Assembly (NCBI GenBank): GCA_013399895.1
Contig: VXBA01010948.1
Location: forward strand, 1,834-65,833
Length of the DNA: 64,000 nt
Direction: 5' to 3'
Origin: Serilophus lunatus
Lineage: Eukaryota; Chordata; Aves; Passeriformes; Eurylaimidae
Both the position numbers and the translations under genes were made by a program. Under the pieces are notes generated by a model. That model ran no database searches and had not been told where the DNA came from. It saw only the letters and a list, made by a program, of their open reading frames with translations. Shown piece by piece: positions 38,425-51,308 of the stretch; position 1 is the first letter of the stretch; the number at the start of each line of letters is the position of its first letter.

Positions 38425-38790
38425 TCTGTATGATAGAATTGCAGTCATAGGATAATTTCAGTGGGAAGGAATCCAAGGCATGGCCAGATTGAAAGCTAGA
38501 CCAGGTCCTCAGGCTTTCAATTACGAGTTTTTCCTGGGATAGAAATCCCAGCTCCCCACTGGGAAATCTGTACCAATGTTTGACCACCCTTATGGCAAGA
38601 TACTTTCCTTATAATGAACCAGAATTTCTCTTGTTGCAACTTGTGACCACTGCCTTGGTCATTTCAGTCTGCATCTCCAGGAAGAACCTGCATCTTTCTT
38701 CCCTATAATGCCCTTTAGACAACGAACAACAGTAAATCCCCTCATGGGCAGCATTAGGACCTCCTCTACACACACTCTCTCCTACTATTT
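38425..38790 (-). mobile_element. Old, diverged CR1 LINE fragment
   Basis: Reverse-complement CR1 words remain recognisable: atagaattgcagtcataggat at the 3' end, then minus-strand coding for MVKHWYRFPSGELG (about 38545-38587), equivalent to the CR1 ORF2 C-terminus, then ctcttgttgcaacttgtgacc and tccaggaagaacc-type sequence at the far side. It is more diverged than the other CR1 copies, so presumably older. No intact frame. Confidence 0.7.
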
Positions 38791-41700
38791 TGGGAGCTAA
38801 AAGCCCTGTTGTGCAAAGCAGGACCTTTGAAGCACTCCCTCCTCTTACTTCAACTACTCTATTATCACCACCTTCCCTGCTCTGACACTGCTAAAAACCT
38901 GGCTGGGCTTGGGCAGCCTGCCTTGTGCTGGCTGACGGGGTACAGCCTTTACAAACCGTTGGTGGATACTCTAGGCAGCCAGTTCACAAACCTAACCCCT
39001 TTTTGTCCTCTGCTACAGCAAACTCATGCCCACTGATGATGCCCACTGGCTTCTTGCTGGTAGCTGATCTTCCATCCACCCTGCTTTCCCATCGCACTTT
39101 GGACCAGAACTGTGAAGACAGAATCAGGGAAAGCTGGGCACATTCTGACACCTGCTTGGTTACATGAAAACATGGCTATGGGAAAACCTGCACCTCCTAT
39201 CACCATCTTTCCTTGATCGCTGAATCCTTGACATCACCCCAAAGCATGTTTGACAATGCTGCTTGCTAAGTCACTTGAGCGCCTTGTGACCACATGTGCT
39301 CCTTCACCTAAAGGGGGAATGTGGCTGCCTTGAGGTCATGTGTTGTGCCTGGCACATGTGACTCATGCCTGACTACCCTCTAGTAAAGGCATCAAAATGC
39401 CCCAAGGAGGGTTTCTGTGCTGGCCCTCTAATTCCTCAGCGTGGCCAGATTTCCAGCACTGTTTGCAGGCTGCTGGTTTGAGGTGGATGCTGTTAAGAGA
39501 GTTCCTGGATGTACCGGTGTCATTGCTGAACCACATGTTGTTGCCATAGAAATGCGGGACTCATAGATTTGAATGATAATTGTCCCTTTTCCCATCCTTT
39601 CTTTCTTTTGCATTAAATAAAGGAAACTGCAGCTAGCATGCCTTTGAGGAGCTGGATTGGGACATCTTGGCAGTCGAGCGGTGGTTTCAGACACTGCAGC
39701 TGCAAGCAGCCATGTGTTTACTGACAGACAAGGGTAATGCTCAGGGAATAGATCTAGTCCAGAATGGGTGATGGACAGAAGCTGGAGAAGGCTTCTGCAG
39801 AGGTAGGACCTTATACTGCTGCTGGAGGCAAAAGGTAGAAGTGATCTTGGGCCCTAATTTTATTATACATCCTCAAAATACATGATCTTGTAACAGCAGA
39901 ACTCTTCTTTTCTATATAATGGTCCGTTTTTGTGTCCAGATAGCTCTGCCACCTATTTCACAACAAATACTGTTTGCACTTTACAGCATGCTATGATATG
40001 ATCTTTAACTGTATAAACTTGATTTCCTCCTGGATAGATCCTGGATAAAAGCAATAAAAAGCCTCAGAATTACCAACTGCTTGGCTCATGCTACTGATTG
40101 GGCTTGGCCCAATGCTACTGATTTTTAAGCAATCTTGCTAGTGTTACTTTTGCTGCAGTTGTGTTTATAACATGCCATCTCCTTTTGCTTTGAAAGATTA
40201 AGATCAGGGCACAAATAATCATACAGCAAAGAAATAACCGTTCAAACATTTTACCAAAGACCGTAACAGGAGCATTTTAGAAACTGTTTAAGTGTTAAGA
40301 GTTTAAGGAAACGGGACTTCCCACCACAGCCAGAATAATCTCCTCCTTTTGTTTCACAATGTCCTCCCAAAAAGGAGCCTTCACCAAACCTGGTGGTTGC
40401 TGCAGTGTGAGCTGCAACCAAAACCTCCAAGAAGAGGAAGGCCTTTGCCTTTTTAGAAACTTCTTTTTCTCAGAGAAGCTCAGAAGCCACTTTCTGCTCA
40501 CCTTAGCGAGTCCTCCTTCATGTAAGCACTGCCATTAATGTCAGAGGAAATGAGTGCATGCCTAGCAGCATGAGAAAGCCTTGCACAATCAGGCCTAAAT
40601 ATAAACCGGACATGAAAGATAAAGTCTCCAGTAAATATAATTGCAATAGCTTGGGGCCCCAGTCAGCTTGTGTTAATGTCAGGGGGTGCTGGCTCTCCTG
40701 GCTTCCCCTCAAATCAAATTCAGCCCATGGCTGAAACATAGGGGGTTTTTCCTCAATTAAAAGGATTCTTAAGATAATCCATATTAACTAGTGTTTCAAA
40801 GGTGGTGTGACATAGGAAGATGAGCTGCGAGACGACTCCTCATGCTCAGCAGCCAGCACTGTCTTTCTGTCTGCACAGCTGTCAGCTTGATGCCTGACAG
40901 CTGGTGGGATGCTCGTGGATGGACACCATACATACACCCAGCATGCTAGGCCCCATCAGAGAGCAGAAATTCAGGTAATTACCTGAGAGCCAGACTTCCA
41001 GAGCATATAATTGAGCTAAAATTAAATTGCTCATCAACAGGTGATCAGCTGGTCCACTGGATTTGCTAAGAGTCATAGTTGATGCTTTCCTGTGTCTGTG
41101 TTTTTTATTTTGACACATTCCAGAATTTAAGGTCAAGGTGGGGAGCAATGATCCGTCCATCCTGCATGCCAAAGCCTGGCTTCATACTACAGCCTCATAA
41201 TATCTTTAAATGGCTTTGGATTGGAGGGTTCAAGTACACATCACGTGTAAGAGTGCTCTGGCATATCCCTTTTCTGACATTCTTCCAGCAGAAGACAGAT
41301 TTCTTGGCAACCCAGCTGCTGGTCTGGCACAGTATGGGCATTTTTCGCTATAGAAATGTGTGCAGTGGTAATGCTTGAGCTGTCTTGCATGGCACTTGAA
41401 GGATATAAACCAACCTGAATTTGTACTTTAAGGGTATAGACCAACAGCAGCAACAAATGGGTCTAATACTAGAGATGTGGTGGGCCTCTGAGGATATGTT
41501 GATGTTCTCACCTGCTGCTTGTGACTGCAGGGGATGCCTCACACTTTGTGAGATCTAGGGAAATGTCCAGGCTCTTAAAAAAACCTCCCAACGTTAAAAC
41601 AATGCATCAGTTTGTGGCCTGAGTTTCAGAGGGTTTACAGGACCTTTTGCACTCCTTTTGGCGAGGGAAATATCGCCCTGCAGGGTGGCGGTTTGCAGGA

Positions 41701-42841
41701 AAGGCAGCACGGCTTGCCCACACACAAAGGCAGAGTTTCAAAGGCAATGGAGATCAAAGGAAAAGGCTTCAGACAAAACCACTGCACAGAGCACTAGGCA
41801 TGTTAATAATTTAGGAACAGTCAAATGTAAGAACAGTCAAATGCAGGTGTTGAAGGAGGCACAGGGCTTTCACAGTCAGTACAGGTCAAGGCAGGAGACA
41901 GGCACCAATGCAGGGCAAAGGACTCCCACTCCCTGACATTCTCTGCTGGCTTGCCAAGGGAGGTGACAGACTGTCCTCTCTCTCCAGGGGGCCTGGAAGC
42001 ATGGCATGTGCAGGTGAATATGTTTTTGGGAATAAAGCCGCTGTTTTTTGCTGGATCTGTATGAAGAGCCTTTGGAAAGTTGTGCATGCACAGAATACAG
42101 CCTGCTTGCTGCCACTCATTTTGTGCATGAGTGACCTGAACCTGAGTACGTTGAGTGTACCCAGCTGATAAAAAGAATTTTGGGGGGAATGGTTAAAAAT
42201 TGTTTAAAGAATATTATTCAGAAGGTTAATTTTTAATTTGGAAATAAAGGACTTTTAACCAAACTTTAATTACCATGTGCTACTGATCTTTCTTAAACTG
42301 AAAATAATGAACTTAAGCATGAATTGTGTTCTTGGGTGATTAATGGGATATTGGAGAACTCACTGGTGATTTTTAGGGAGGAGTAAGAGACGGTGTAAAG
42401 AAAGAACCTGTCAGAAAAGAGCTTGTAGTCATTCAGCACTGGCTGCATGAAGAGATGAAAATGGGAATCTGAAATGGAGCTCTTTTATAAACCCATCTCA
42501 CAATATTAAGGCATAAATTTTAGAGATAGCCCACATAATGGCTTTAGGTTTCAAGTCACAGGTAAGATCCATCTTTAATGGTACTATTTTTGCTGTGGTG
42601 CTTCTGACAAATGGTCAGAGAAACGTCAGTCTTGACAGTCCATAAAATTAGCAACATCTCTCTAATAAGGCTAAAGGCAGGAGTCACTTTCTGAACCTGT
42701 AGGGGCCAGAGCAGCCCTGAGTGTGCAGTACAGCTCTGGCTCTCCAGTGCTGCAAGGATGGCTCTATGTGGTACAAAAGAACTTCTTAAGGTCCTTGTGC
42801 CACAACCCTTGCTTTTACCACAGCCCTTGTTTTTACCAGCT
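38791..42841. other. Non-coding DNA, nothing firm
   Basis: No exon or transposon recognised. A small direct repeat of about 15 bp (aagaacagtcaaatg and its neighbour) lies at 41813-41843. The rest is unique-looking. Confidence 0.55.
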
Positions 42842-43930
42842 GTGCACAACCACAGCTCCTCTGGGAAGCTTGTACAAGCATCTCACCACCCTCACAGTAA
42901 GGCATTTCTTTCTTATTTGCAATCTAAACTCACACTCTTTCATTTTAAAACTGTTATGCCTCATCCTGTCCCTGGTAAGAAAACTCTCTCCATCATTCTT
43001 ACAGAACCACTTTAAGCACTGAAAGGCCACAACTGGGTCTTTCTGGAGTCTTCTCTTCTCCAGGCTGAACAACCCCAACTCTCTCAGCCTTTCTTCTCCT
43101 ATTCCATCCTTCTGTTCATTTTCATGGCCCTATTCTAGACCCATTCAAATAGGTCTTGTACTTCTTGTACTAAGAATCCCAGAGCTGGATGCAGTACACC
43201 AGGTGGGGTCTGAATGGAATAGAAGGGGAAAATCCCTTCCCTCAACCTGCTGGTCACACTGCTTCTGATGCAGCCTAGAATACATTTGGCTTTCTGGGCT
43301 GTGAGCACTCATTCCTGAGTCATGTCCAGTTTTCATCCACCAGTGTCAAGTCCTCTGCTGCGCTGCTCTCAGTTGTTCATCTCCCAGCCAGGAGTACCAG
43401 GTACCAGGGGTTGCCCCAGCTCAGGTATAAGGCCTTGCCCTTGGCCTTATTGAACCTCATGAGGTTCCTGTGGGCCAACTCCTCAAGCCTGTCCAGGTCC
43501 CTCTGTATTCCATCCGTTCCCTCCAGCGTATCAACCATACCGCTTAACTTGCAAACTCGCTGAGGGTGCATTTGATCCTACTACCTATGTCACTGATGAA
43601 GATACTGAATAGTATTGGCCCCACTAATAAATAGTAAATAGTATGCTAAATAGTATTGACCCTTGAGGGACATCTTTTGTAACTGGTTTCCATTTCGACA
43701 TAACTATAACTTGTTGGACACAACCATCTAGCCAACTCCTATCCATCTAACGGTCCATCCCATATCTGTCCTGTTTAGCAGCAAGAATGTCGTGAGTGAT
43801 CATGTCAAAGGCCTTACAGAAGTCCAGATAGATGCCATCTGTACCTCTTCCCTTGACCACAGATGCAGCCACTCCATTGTAGAAGGCCACTAGATTAGTC
43901 AGGAACAATTTGCCCACGGAGGAGCCAAGG
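42842..43930 (-). mobile_element. CR1 LINE fragment with most of the 3' half of ORF2
   Basis: About 1.1 kb of minus-strand CR1 ORF2. From 43930 downward come the RT fingers/palm in broken frames, then VDTLEGTDGIQRDLDRLEEL and NLMRFNKAKGKALYLSWGNP (43571-43377), then the thumb region with VYCIQLW (about 43185-43205), and the C-terminal MGLFSLEKRRL...RLQIRKKCLTVRVVR (43078-42833). Several stops and frame changes are present. Unusually for CR1 it lacks its own 3' terminus: similarity stops just after RGAVVVHS, and the tail seen in the 33.7-kb and 57.6-kb copies is absent. So it was cut after insertion, or its 3' part was lost. Confidence 0.88.
43377..43930 (-). pseudogene. CR1 ORF2 reverse transcriptase palm, catalytic motif lost
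   Basis: This minus-strand piece covers the palm of the CR1 reverse transcriptase, which in a live element copies CR1 RNA at a nicked genomic target. The frame runs to CTLSEFA in one phase and resumes with CKLSGMVDTLEG in another at about 43546-43560, so the short segment that should hold the FADD-type metal-binding aspartates is missing through a small frame-shifting deletion. Upstream (43570-43930) the fingers and palm are recognisable only in scattered frames. Confidence 0.7.
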
Positions 43931-46900
43931 TAGCCAGGCAGGCTGTGCCCACAGTGTATGGCCAGTGCTTTGGGGGTGAAGGTTTCCCTTAGACTAGCTG
44001 CAGCAGAGCGGAATACACAATGCCTGGGGGAAAGAGTCCCAGAGCTGGTAGACTGGGGAGGCTGTGGATGTTGGAGCTTTCTGCTGCAGCTGGCTGAAGA
44101 ATGTGTGGCCTCCTCGGACCTGAGCTGGGACTTGCTGTGCCCAGACAGTCTTGCAACTCCAGACTCACTATTTTTTTAACTTAAGCACCAAAAGAACACT
44201 ACTAGTGTTTCTGCAAGGGTCTGGTGGAGATCCTGCACTAGCTGCAAGGCTTGCACAGTGGGAATGTGCCAGCACTCCCAGGCTGGGACCAGGGTGCCAG
44301 TAGTCAGCGCAGTGTGCTGCTGTGCATTGCCATGCAAAGGGACAGGACCAGCCCCTGGGAAAAAGGACCGGGCTGGTGATGACAGAGCAAAATGCTTCCT
44401 CAGCATCTAATCTTGACAGGCCTTTTAGTTTAGGAGTTCCTTAAGGTATGTGCCTACACACACCCACTTATATGTATATGTACTTATATATACTTGTATG
44501 GATTTCAAATGCAAAGTCGAAGTGCAAAGGCTTTTAAAACCTTTAAAGGATTCGAGGATTCCTATTAGGAGTAATGCTGATGTAGAATAAGAGAGAAAAT
44601 AAAGTTTTGCCCTGGCTGGGGGAGCAAAAATGCGAAAGAGCTGTTTTGGGGAAGCTCAGTGTCATTTTTTTGTCCATTTTCAGACTTTGTTTCTGCACAC
44701 AAATCGTGGTCAGTGTCTGTGAAATGGGATCACACAGCCTCTTTGCCACCATGGTCCTCTGTTCACGGACTGTCCCTCACTGCACAGCACAATGACAATT
44801 CTGCCACCTCACTCCACTAATATAAAAATAACATGAAATAACAGAAAATTAAACTTGGGTCAGTGGCTAATGATTGGAAGTGAATGGAAGTAGAGCAAGA
44901 TCAGAGAGAGATGATGTCAGGTAATACAGCCAAGAGCTGATGCTTCAGGAAGCACTCACTTCCTGGAATGTGTTTTTTTCCTTTCTTCTTTACGTTTTCT
45001 CTGCATCTTTTTTATTGATTTGAGAGAGGAGGGAGTTCTGTGGCTGCAATATCTAAGAGCTGGTGGTATCTCATGCCTTTGTCTACAGCCTCTGTTTCTG
45101 GCTTCCTCTGTACTGCATCTTGGGCTTTTTATGGGAGGCTTTTCAGCTGTCTGAAATTAAAGGTTCTTCGTCATTAGTCCCTCACCTGAGCTTCCTGCTT
45201 CCACTACTAACAAGCAATTTTCTCAGCATCCTGAATCAATTCAGTATTTCCATCAGAGGCCAGGTATTTCAGCTGGAAAGGGCCACTGGTGGCAATGCTG
45301 CCTACCTCTCTTGTCAGTCCCAGCCCTCCTCTTCCTCACTCACCACATGGGTGGCTGATTCAATTCTCTGTGTCCTCCTCCAACACAAGGAGCTGGAGTG
45401 ATGCTTCAGACCTGCATTTCCCTCATTTTAATGGTGAAACAGCACAGGCCCCCTTATACTTTCATTTTTCTGGGAAAATGGGTGAGTGTTTCTGTATCAA
45501 TATCTGTGTGCTCAGAGCTGACAGAAGGGAAAGCATCACCCTGCTCCTCACACCTTCTCCCCTCCTCTCAGACCCTCTGTGTCTGGCTGTGTGGGCCCAT
45601 GACAGATGGCTGCTCAGTTTGGAACAGCGTTCCAGCCTTGAGGTGCCGGCATTTCCCAGGCAGAGTGGTAACTGGATGCAGAGATTAGCTCTGGCTCATC
45701 TCCATGTTTAAATGAACTTCCCTAATTAGGGAAATTGCCTGTGCTTACGCTTCACACAGATCCTCCCTGGAATCATATTCATAAACTTCTTGAACACTGC
45801 TGCACACAAGCTCAGTGTGAGGTGGTGACTCTGCCCAAGCTCCTGGCTGCTCTCACCTCTGCTGTGGTGGCCACATCATTGCCCAGGGTTTGTCCTCTTC
45901 CCCCCTCTTTGCTCACTAGGTTACCTCTTCAACTGGAGATGTGCAGGTTCCTCTTCCCCTGTCTCTCAGTGGTTACCCTAACACCACCAAAACCACAACT
46001 CCAGACCTGAACTTTTATTATCCACCACCCTCTGCCCGAACCCCATTGCTCTCTCTACAAGGCCAACTTGTGATGGAATTTTCCCTACCTCCCTTTTTCA
46101 AACATGTACAGTTTTTAGGAGACCTTATGGAAGAACTACTTTAGGGGGTTATGTGTATACATATTATATTGCCACATTTTTCCTCAAAACAGACTTTTGG
46201 TATATGGTGAAGACTGTGTGCAGTGAGACAAATTAAGTCTGGGGAGGAAAAGAAAGAAAACCGAACAAATTAAGCTTGTTAAGCTTTACAGTAAACTGCT
46301 GCAAGGCTGAAGCATGACATAAAAGCTGGGGCTTTCAAAGATCCCTGAGGGAAACAGACCTGGGACTGACACTGCATTTAATTTGCTCCATGTTGAAGGA
46401 GGCAGCTTTGGAAAAATGCCCATATGCATACTGATTCTTCCAATAGACATTTTACCAGGTTTAGCAAAAATTAGGAGCTCCAGAGCAGCCAGAGGATCCT
46501 TGTGATGGATAGAGAGCAGCAGCTAGAGTCCCTCTGCTCTGGTGCACAGTGAGGACTTTATGAGCACCATGCTTGTCTTTTAATAGATAGTACTTTTTTC
46601 TCAGGAGACATAATGGGAATATATCAGTGTACACAGACAAGGAAAAATCTTTTTAGAACAAAAACACCCCACCCAAACCCTCAACAAATTGCAAAAGAAA
46701 TCTGTGTAAGAACAAGAAATAAATTTTCTGTTAATAATCCTTAGGGTTAACCAATTCACAAGGACCAGAAGGTGAGAACACTGCCCAGCTCTAACACCTG
46801 CCCTCCAAAGGGCTTTGCATTTTGTATCATTTTTTACTTGCATGGATTTATCTTTTTCTGTTCTTTGTATTGCGGGCAATGCTTTAGAGGGCATAAAGAG

Positions 46901-48033
46901 GCACCAAGCCAAAATGAGCTGTATTTGAAAGACAACTGAGGGAAAAGCATAGCTTGCCTGGTTTGAGAGTATTTCTTTTTAATGTGGAAAGAGACAAACC
47001 AAACAGGCAGAGTTCCCTCCAAAGGAAAAGACACCAAGACCTAATTCAAGTGCTGGCTACAAAGCCTGATTCCTTATCTGAGTGGCAGGATTTGTCATCA
47101 CAAGTACAGTCACAGAGAGAGAAATAGAATAATAAGAGTGAAAATGTCTTTAGTGCTTTTAATGTAAAGTTGCCAATCTGAAGTATTTCATCTTGAATTC
47201 CAATATCTGGAGCTTTTGTTAAGAACCAAAATGCTGCAGTTGTGCAGCTCTAGCAGCATTGCAACTTTTCATTACAGATTCTTCTTTCTCTCTTATATGT
47301 GGGGGAAAAAAATTTGAAATTCCAAGTGCTGAAAATTGAGCCTCAAAAAAATTGTGAAAGATGTCTAGCTTCTGTGGTTTTAAAGCCTCAGTGTTTACAA
47401 GCAGGATGAAGAGTTTGGGGGTAACCAGGCTAGTTTCTGGGCCTGGCCAACATGAGACATGCACTTTAACCAAAAAAGAAAAACAAAGAGATTACCATGT
47501 TCATGATTTATTTTTTTTTTTCAAATAACAGAATTTTATGTCAACTTCATAAAGAGAATGAAATGGCCAGATGATGACAACTAACAATCTTGCCTTTACC
47601 TAGATTTGTCCCAAAAGCAGGATGATATGAATGTGCTGGAGTGGAATAAGGTTTGGTCTCCATGCAGGAAGAGAAGGGAGTGGGGCATCTATCCTACCTC
47701 AGGCAGACCTTTGTGTCTCCACCAGTAACCAGATACTCTCTTGAGTGCTGCATATCAACCATAGGATCTCTCCTGGGTAGTGATGTCTCTCTGCAACCAG
47801 GCAGGGCTTGTGAGCTGCTACACAACGTCCTCGTCTCCCCCTCAAGTACTTTTGCCTAGGTTTGCTTTGTGACTGGATCTTTGATTGGTGGTAGAACTTA
47901 ATTTCATTCTAAATTTGCATGGGAGTTGATCCAGTCCATTCAAGTGCCAGCTATTTGCAAAGAAATAACTACATCCTGGGTTAGAGTAACTCTGGGGCCA
48001 GTGATTATATTGCCAGCCCTCCCTCTTGCTTTG
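43931..48033. other. Non-coding DNA, nothing recognised
   Basis: Open frames up to 140 codons (45289-45711 +) without a domain. A weak TA-rich microsatellite-like stretch lies at 44468-44500, and a T run at 47509-47521. Confidence 0.55.
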
Positions 48034-48130
48034 CACGGCACACAGTGAACACGCCATTATAATGTCAATATACTCGGTCGGCTTTTCAAACCCACCGAGT
48101 AAACGTGCACCGAGAGCGTTCTGCAGGTAG
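48034..48130. other. Small CpG cluster ending at a splice-donor-like site
   Basis: About nine CpG in 100 bases (including gcacggca, acacgcc, ctcggtcgg, caccgag, aaacgtgcaccgagagcg) within otherwise CpG-poor DNA, followed by a good donor match (ctgcag|gtaggc, near 48126). It could be a small exon, a conserved regulatory element or chance. I see no open frame that decides. Confidence 0.3.
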
Positions 48131-51100
48131 GCTTGCTTGCCAAGGGCTGCTGCCTCCTTCCGTAGATGTGTTTTATGAGTACATGGTTTTGTTTAAACAG
48201 GAAAACACATTAAGAGGCACTTCATCTTTGAGTGTTCCTGTCTCTGCTGCCTGCATTCCTGGCTAGGGTGTTTAATACACATTAAGTGCAATGTGCTTAT
48301 GGGACCCTCTGATTAAAGTACCGTCAGGCCAAGAGTGCTGAAATAATCAGGATGACTCCTTAACTAAAAACCAGCTAGTTATGTTCAGTTTTTTTATTAT
48401 GTTTCTTTTTCTTTAGGTTACATGTCCGCTGTCTGATGGTTTGCATGCTTCCCATAGAGTCTCCAGTGGCCACAGCAATGGGACCTGAAATAAAATCTCC
48501 TTACCTTACTGAATTTGAGTACGCAAACAACAGATCCACAATCCCACAAGCACCTTGGTCTGCAAAGATGAGAGCAGAGCTGCTTTCTGTGGCCTGCTGA
48601 TCATGTCCTGGGAAAGGGTTCAGTCTTCTCCACCTTCACCCCTAGAAGCACCCCCTGCCCTGAACTCAGTGATCGCTGATTGCCCTAGACTCACTTTGCT
48701 TTAGGCAAAACCCTTCCAAGAGTTCTCACTGTGACAAACATGGAAAGGGTCTCTCATCTCTGAGTTTAGCTACTGGGAATGAAACATAGATCTTATCTGT
48801 AAAAACAGAAAAGAAAAAAAAAAAAGAAAATACAGCCACTAATACTTTCTAACATCCTTTTCCTCTCTCTCATGAGCCTGTTCTGTGATAATTTCCTCAA
48901 ACAATCAAGTTTTCCCATCTCCATCTGATACTCTTTCACTCACCTGCAATCATGATTTTTTTTTTCTAGTAATTGAAAAAATCCCTGCAGTACAAAAGAA
49001 AGGTTATTTTTCCACCTTCTCAGCAGATGAGGTTGTTGAAGTGGGTTTCCATTAGATGCTGAGCCCTGAGGATAATGGCCATTTTTGTTAGTCCTATACC
49101 TTCTTCCCAGCAGGCTGAGTCGGAGGTGCCAGAGACCTCCTCCCTCAGTCCAAGGCTGATCTGGTTCCTTGTGGGACATTAGGGACATAGCACCTTAAGA
49201 CACTTGCCAGAAACCTAAGTTGTGCCTCAGTACTTTCTTCAAACACATATGGCAGATCGAAGTAAACTTTGGGAACAAAAGGGCACCAGACCTGGAGATA
49301 AGTGTGCCAATATTTACACCAAAATAAATACTTGGAATAACTGAGCAGAGCTTATCCTGCAGAAGATGTAGAATGAGTTGCTGAGTACATTTTCAAGAGC
49401 AGAAAAAGCAGTCCATTTTTACATATTTTGGGAGAAGTATAGGGAAATGCTTTGGAAATAAGGCAGGCTCTATTTATTTGCTTGTCCTGGAAAGACAAAT
49501 ATTTTAGGGTTAGTGGTTCTGTTTGTCATCATCTCACCTGAAAGACTGCCCAGAGGCCCATTTGCCAATAATTATGATCAAGTTACAAACTATGATCCCC
49601 AACCCTTGAGAAAACCAAGCAAGGGAGGCAATACTGTACGGCCCCTCTTTGTTTGTGTGCACAGGTTCAGGCAGTGCTCTAGTACTGCACAAACACTGCT
49701 GTTAGTTACAAAAGCAAAGTGCCTTACAAAGAACCAGTACTGGGCAGACCAGTTGACCAAAGAGATGGAGGCTGCTGTAAGAAGAAATATGATGTTTGTG
49801 ATATACCCAAAGAAAAGCCAAGAGGAGCTGTCGCTGCCTTCTGCAAATGCCTGAGAGAGTAGGATGAGCTATATAAGGTAAATTCTGGCTTCAGAAAAAA
49901 AAAAAATATAACCTGTCTCCACAGCAGCTCAGGCTGCAGAGGGAATATCTCTCACCATTGAAGTGTGATGTGCTGTGAAGTCCATGAGCTCCCCAGGGCA
50001 GTAATGGAGGGTGGAGACCCTTCTGTGAGCTGCAGCCTGAAACTGCTGGGCAGGGACAGGTACGTTATCGCAGTGCTCCCTCCAACGAAGGAATTGTGGA
50101 GCAGAGTGATGTCTGCTTACATCACCGAACAACCAGCCATTGTCCTGGGGTTGTCAGCCCACAGGGAACCCCAAGAAAAGCTGCTGGTTGAAACCAGATC
50201 CTGGACACTGATGGTGCCTGCAGCATCCATCAGTCAATAAAATCAATTGTCTCCTTTTCACAGAGGGAAAAAGCCTCAGAAGGATTAGGCTTGGGAATTG
50301 CATCACAGTTACATCTCTACCTAAAAAGAAATGAGACTCATGGGTGAAAATAACGTACCACAGTCAATTTGCAACACTGGAAACCATGCTGGTCTCATTA
50401 ATGAGGAAGACCAAGTGAGGACAAAGCCCAGAAGAAGCAGCAACCGGAGACATTGCATCTGGCAGACCCCAGCAAGCCAGGCAGCACCTGAAGGTATTGA
50501 GAGTGTGGGTAGAGTAATGGCAGAAGGGATGCAGCAAGGACCCAGAGACACCAGAGATCAGCCTGGAGCCCTGCTGGAGCTGGTGGTCACCTCTAGGCCA
50601 GCAGACTCCCAGGGAGAGAAGTCTCCTGCCCACCTACAAGATCCTTCCTCTTATTTTCCTCAGTTTAAGAGTCTGGTTTTATACTGATGACTAGTATAAA
50701 GGTCTAGTAGCCTGCAGTCAAATTCTGGTCCTAGGATTTCTGGTGCCCCAAATACAGCTGTTGGAGGAGACTGCAGTGACCTCATTTATTCCCTGGTTAG
50801 CAGGAGCCAGAACGGCATGTCCACGTCAATTCAGCTATATCCATCTCTGCTCATAATTTTTCCTTCTGAGGTATCTAAATATTCATTTCTCCTTCCAACT
50901 CACGAGGGGTTTCTCAGAGCTGGGATAGCCTCACTGACGTCCACACCATGGCTACTGGGTTAGACAAAAAAGTCCCAGGGAGGCTGGCCATGTCAGGATT
51001 TTCCATACCCTCCACCTGGTTTGCACGACAGGGTTTGGGTTTTTTTGACTGTAGGATAGTACTGGGGTTGAGTTCATCTGCTAGAACCTACCAGGCTCTG

Positions 51101-51308
51101 CCCAGGTGGAAGAAAACTCCAGGTCTTGGGACAGCCAGCACCTCCCTCAAACACAGTATGCTGCACATCAGGGCCTGAGTCAGACTGGGTGGCGCCTTTT
51201 ACAGTGTACCAGCAGAAGATGCTTCGTCTGTTTGTGAAGTGATGTAAGAGTAATTATTTGCACCTAGAGTGATTACAAATAATGCTACTAGGTGCTTTTA
51301 TAAAACGA
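48131..51308. other. Non-coding DNA, nothing firm
   Basis: A TATA-like string (ctatataagg, about 49868-49878) and an AATAAA (near 50237) lie about 370 bp apart, suggesting an LTR, but no TG/CA ends with a flanking duplication could be found. A-runs occur at 48812-48830 and 49897-49908. Confidence 0.45.
51305..51308. repeat. Target-site duplication, left copy (ACGA)
   Basis: Matches 52339-52342 exactly and sits directly before the TG start of the 1030-bp LTR. Four bases can match by chance, so the pair is supportive rather than decisive. Confidence 0.6.

Noticed and set aside
49600..50270. LTR-like arrangement (TATA near 49868, AATAAA near 50237)
   Set aside because: No TG/CA ends with matching flanks were found. 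The best short match (cagag) would give a block of only about 155 bp without the TATA box.
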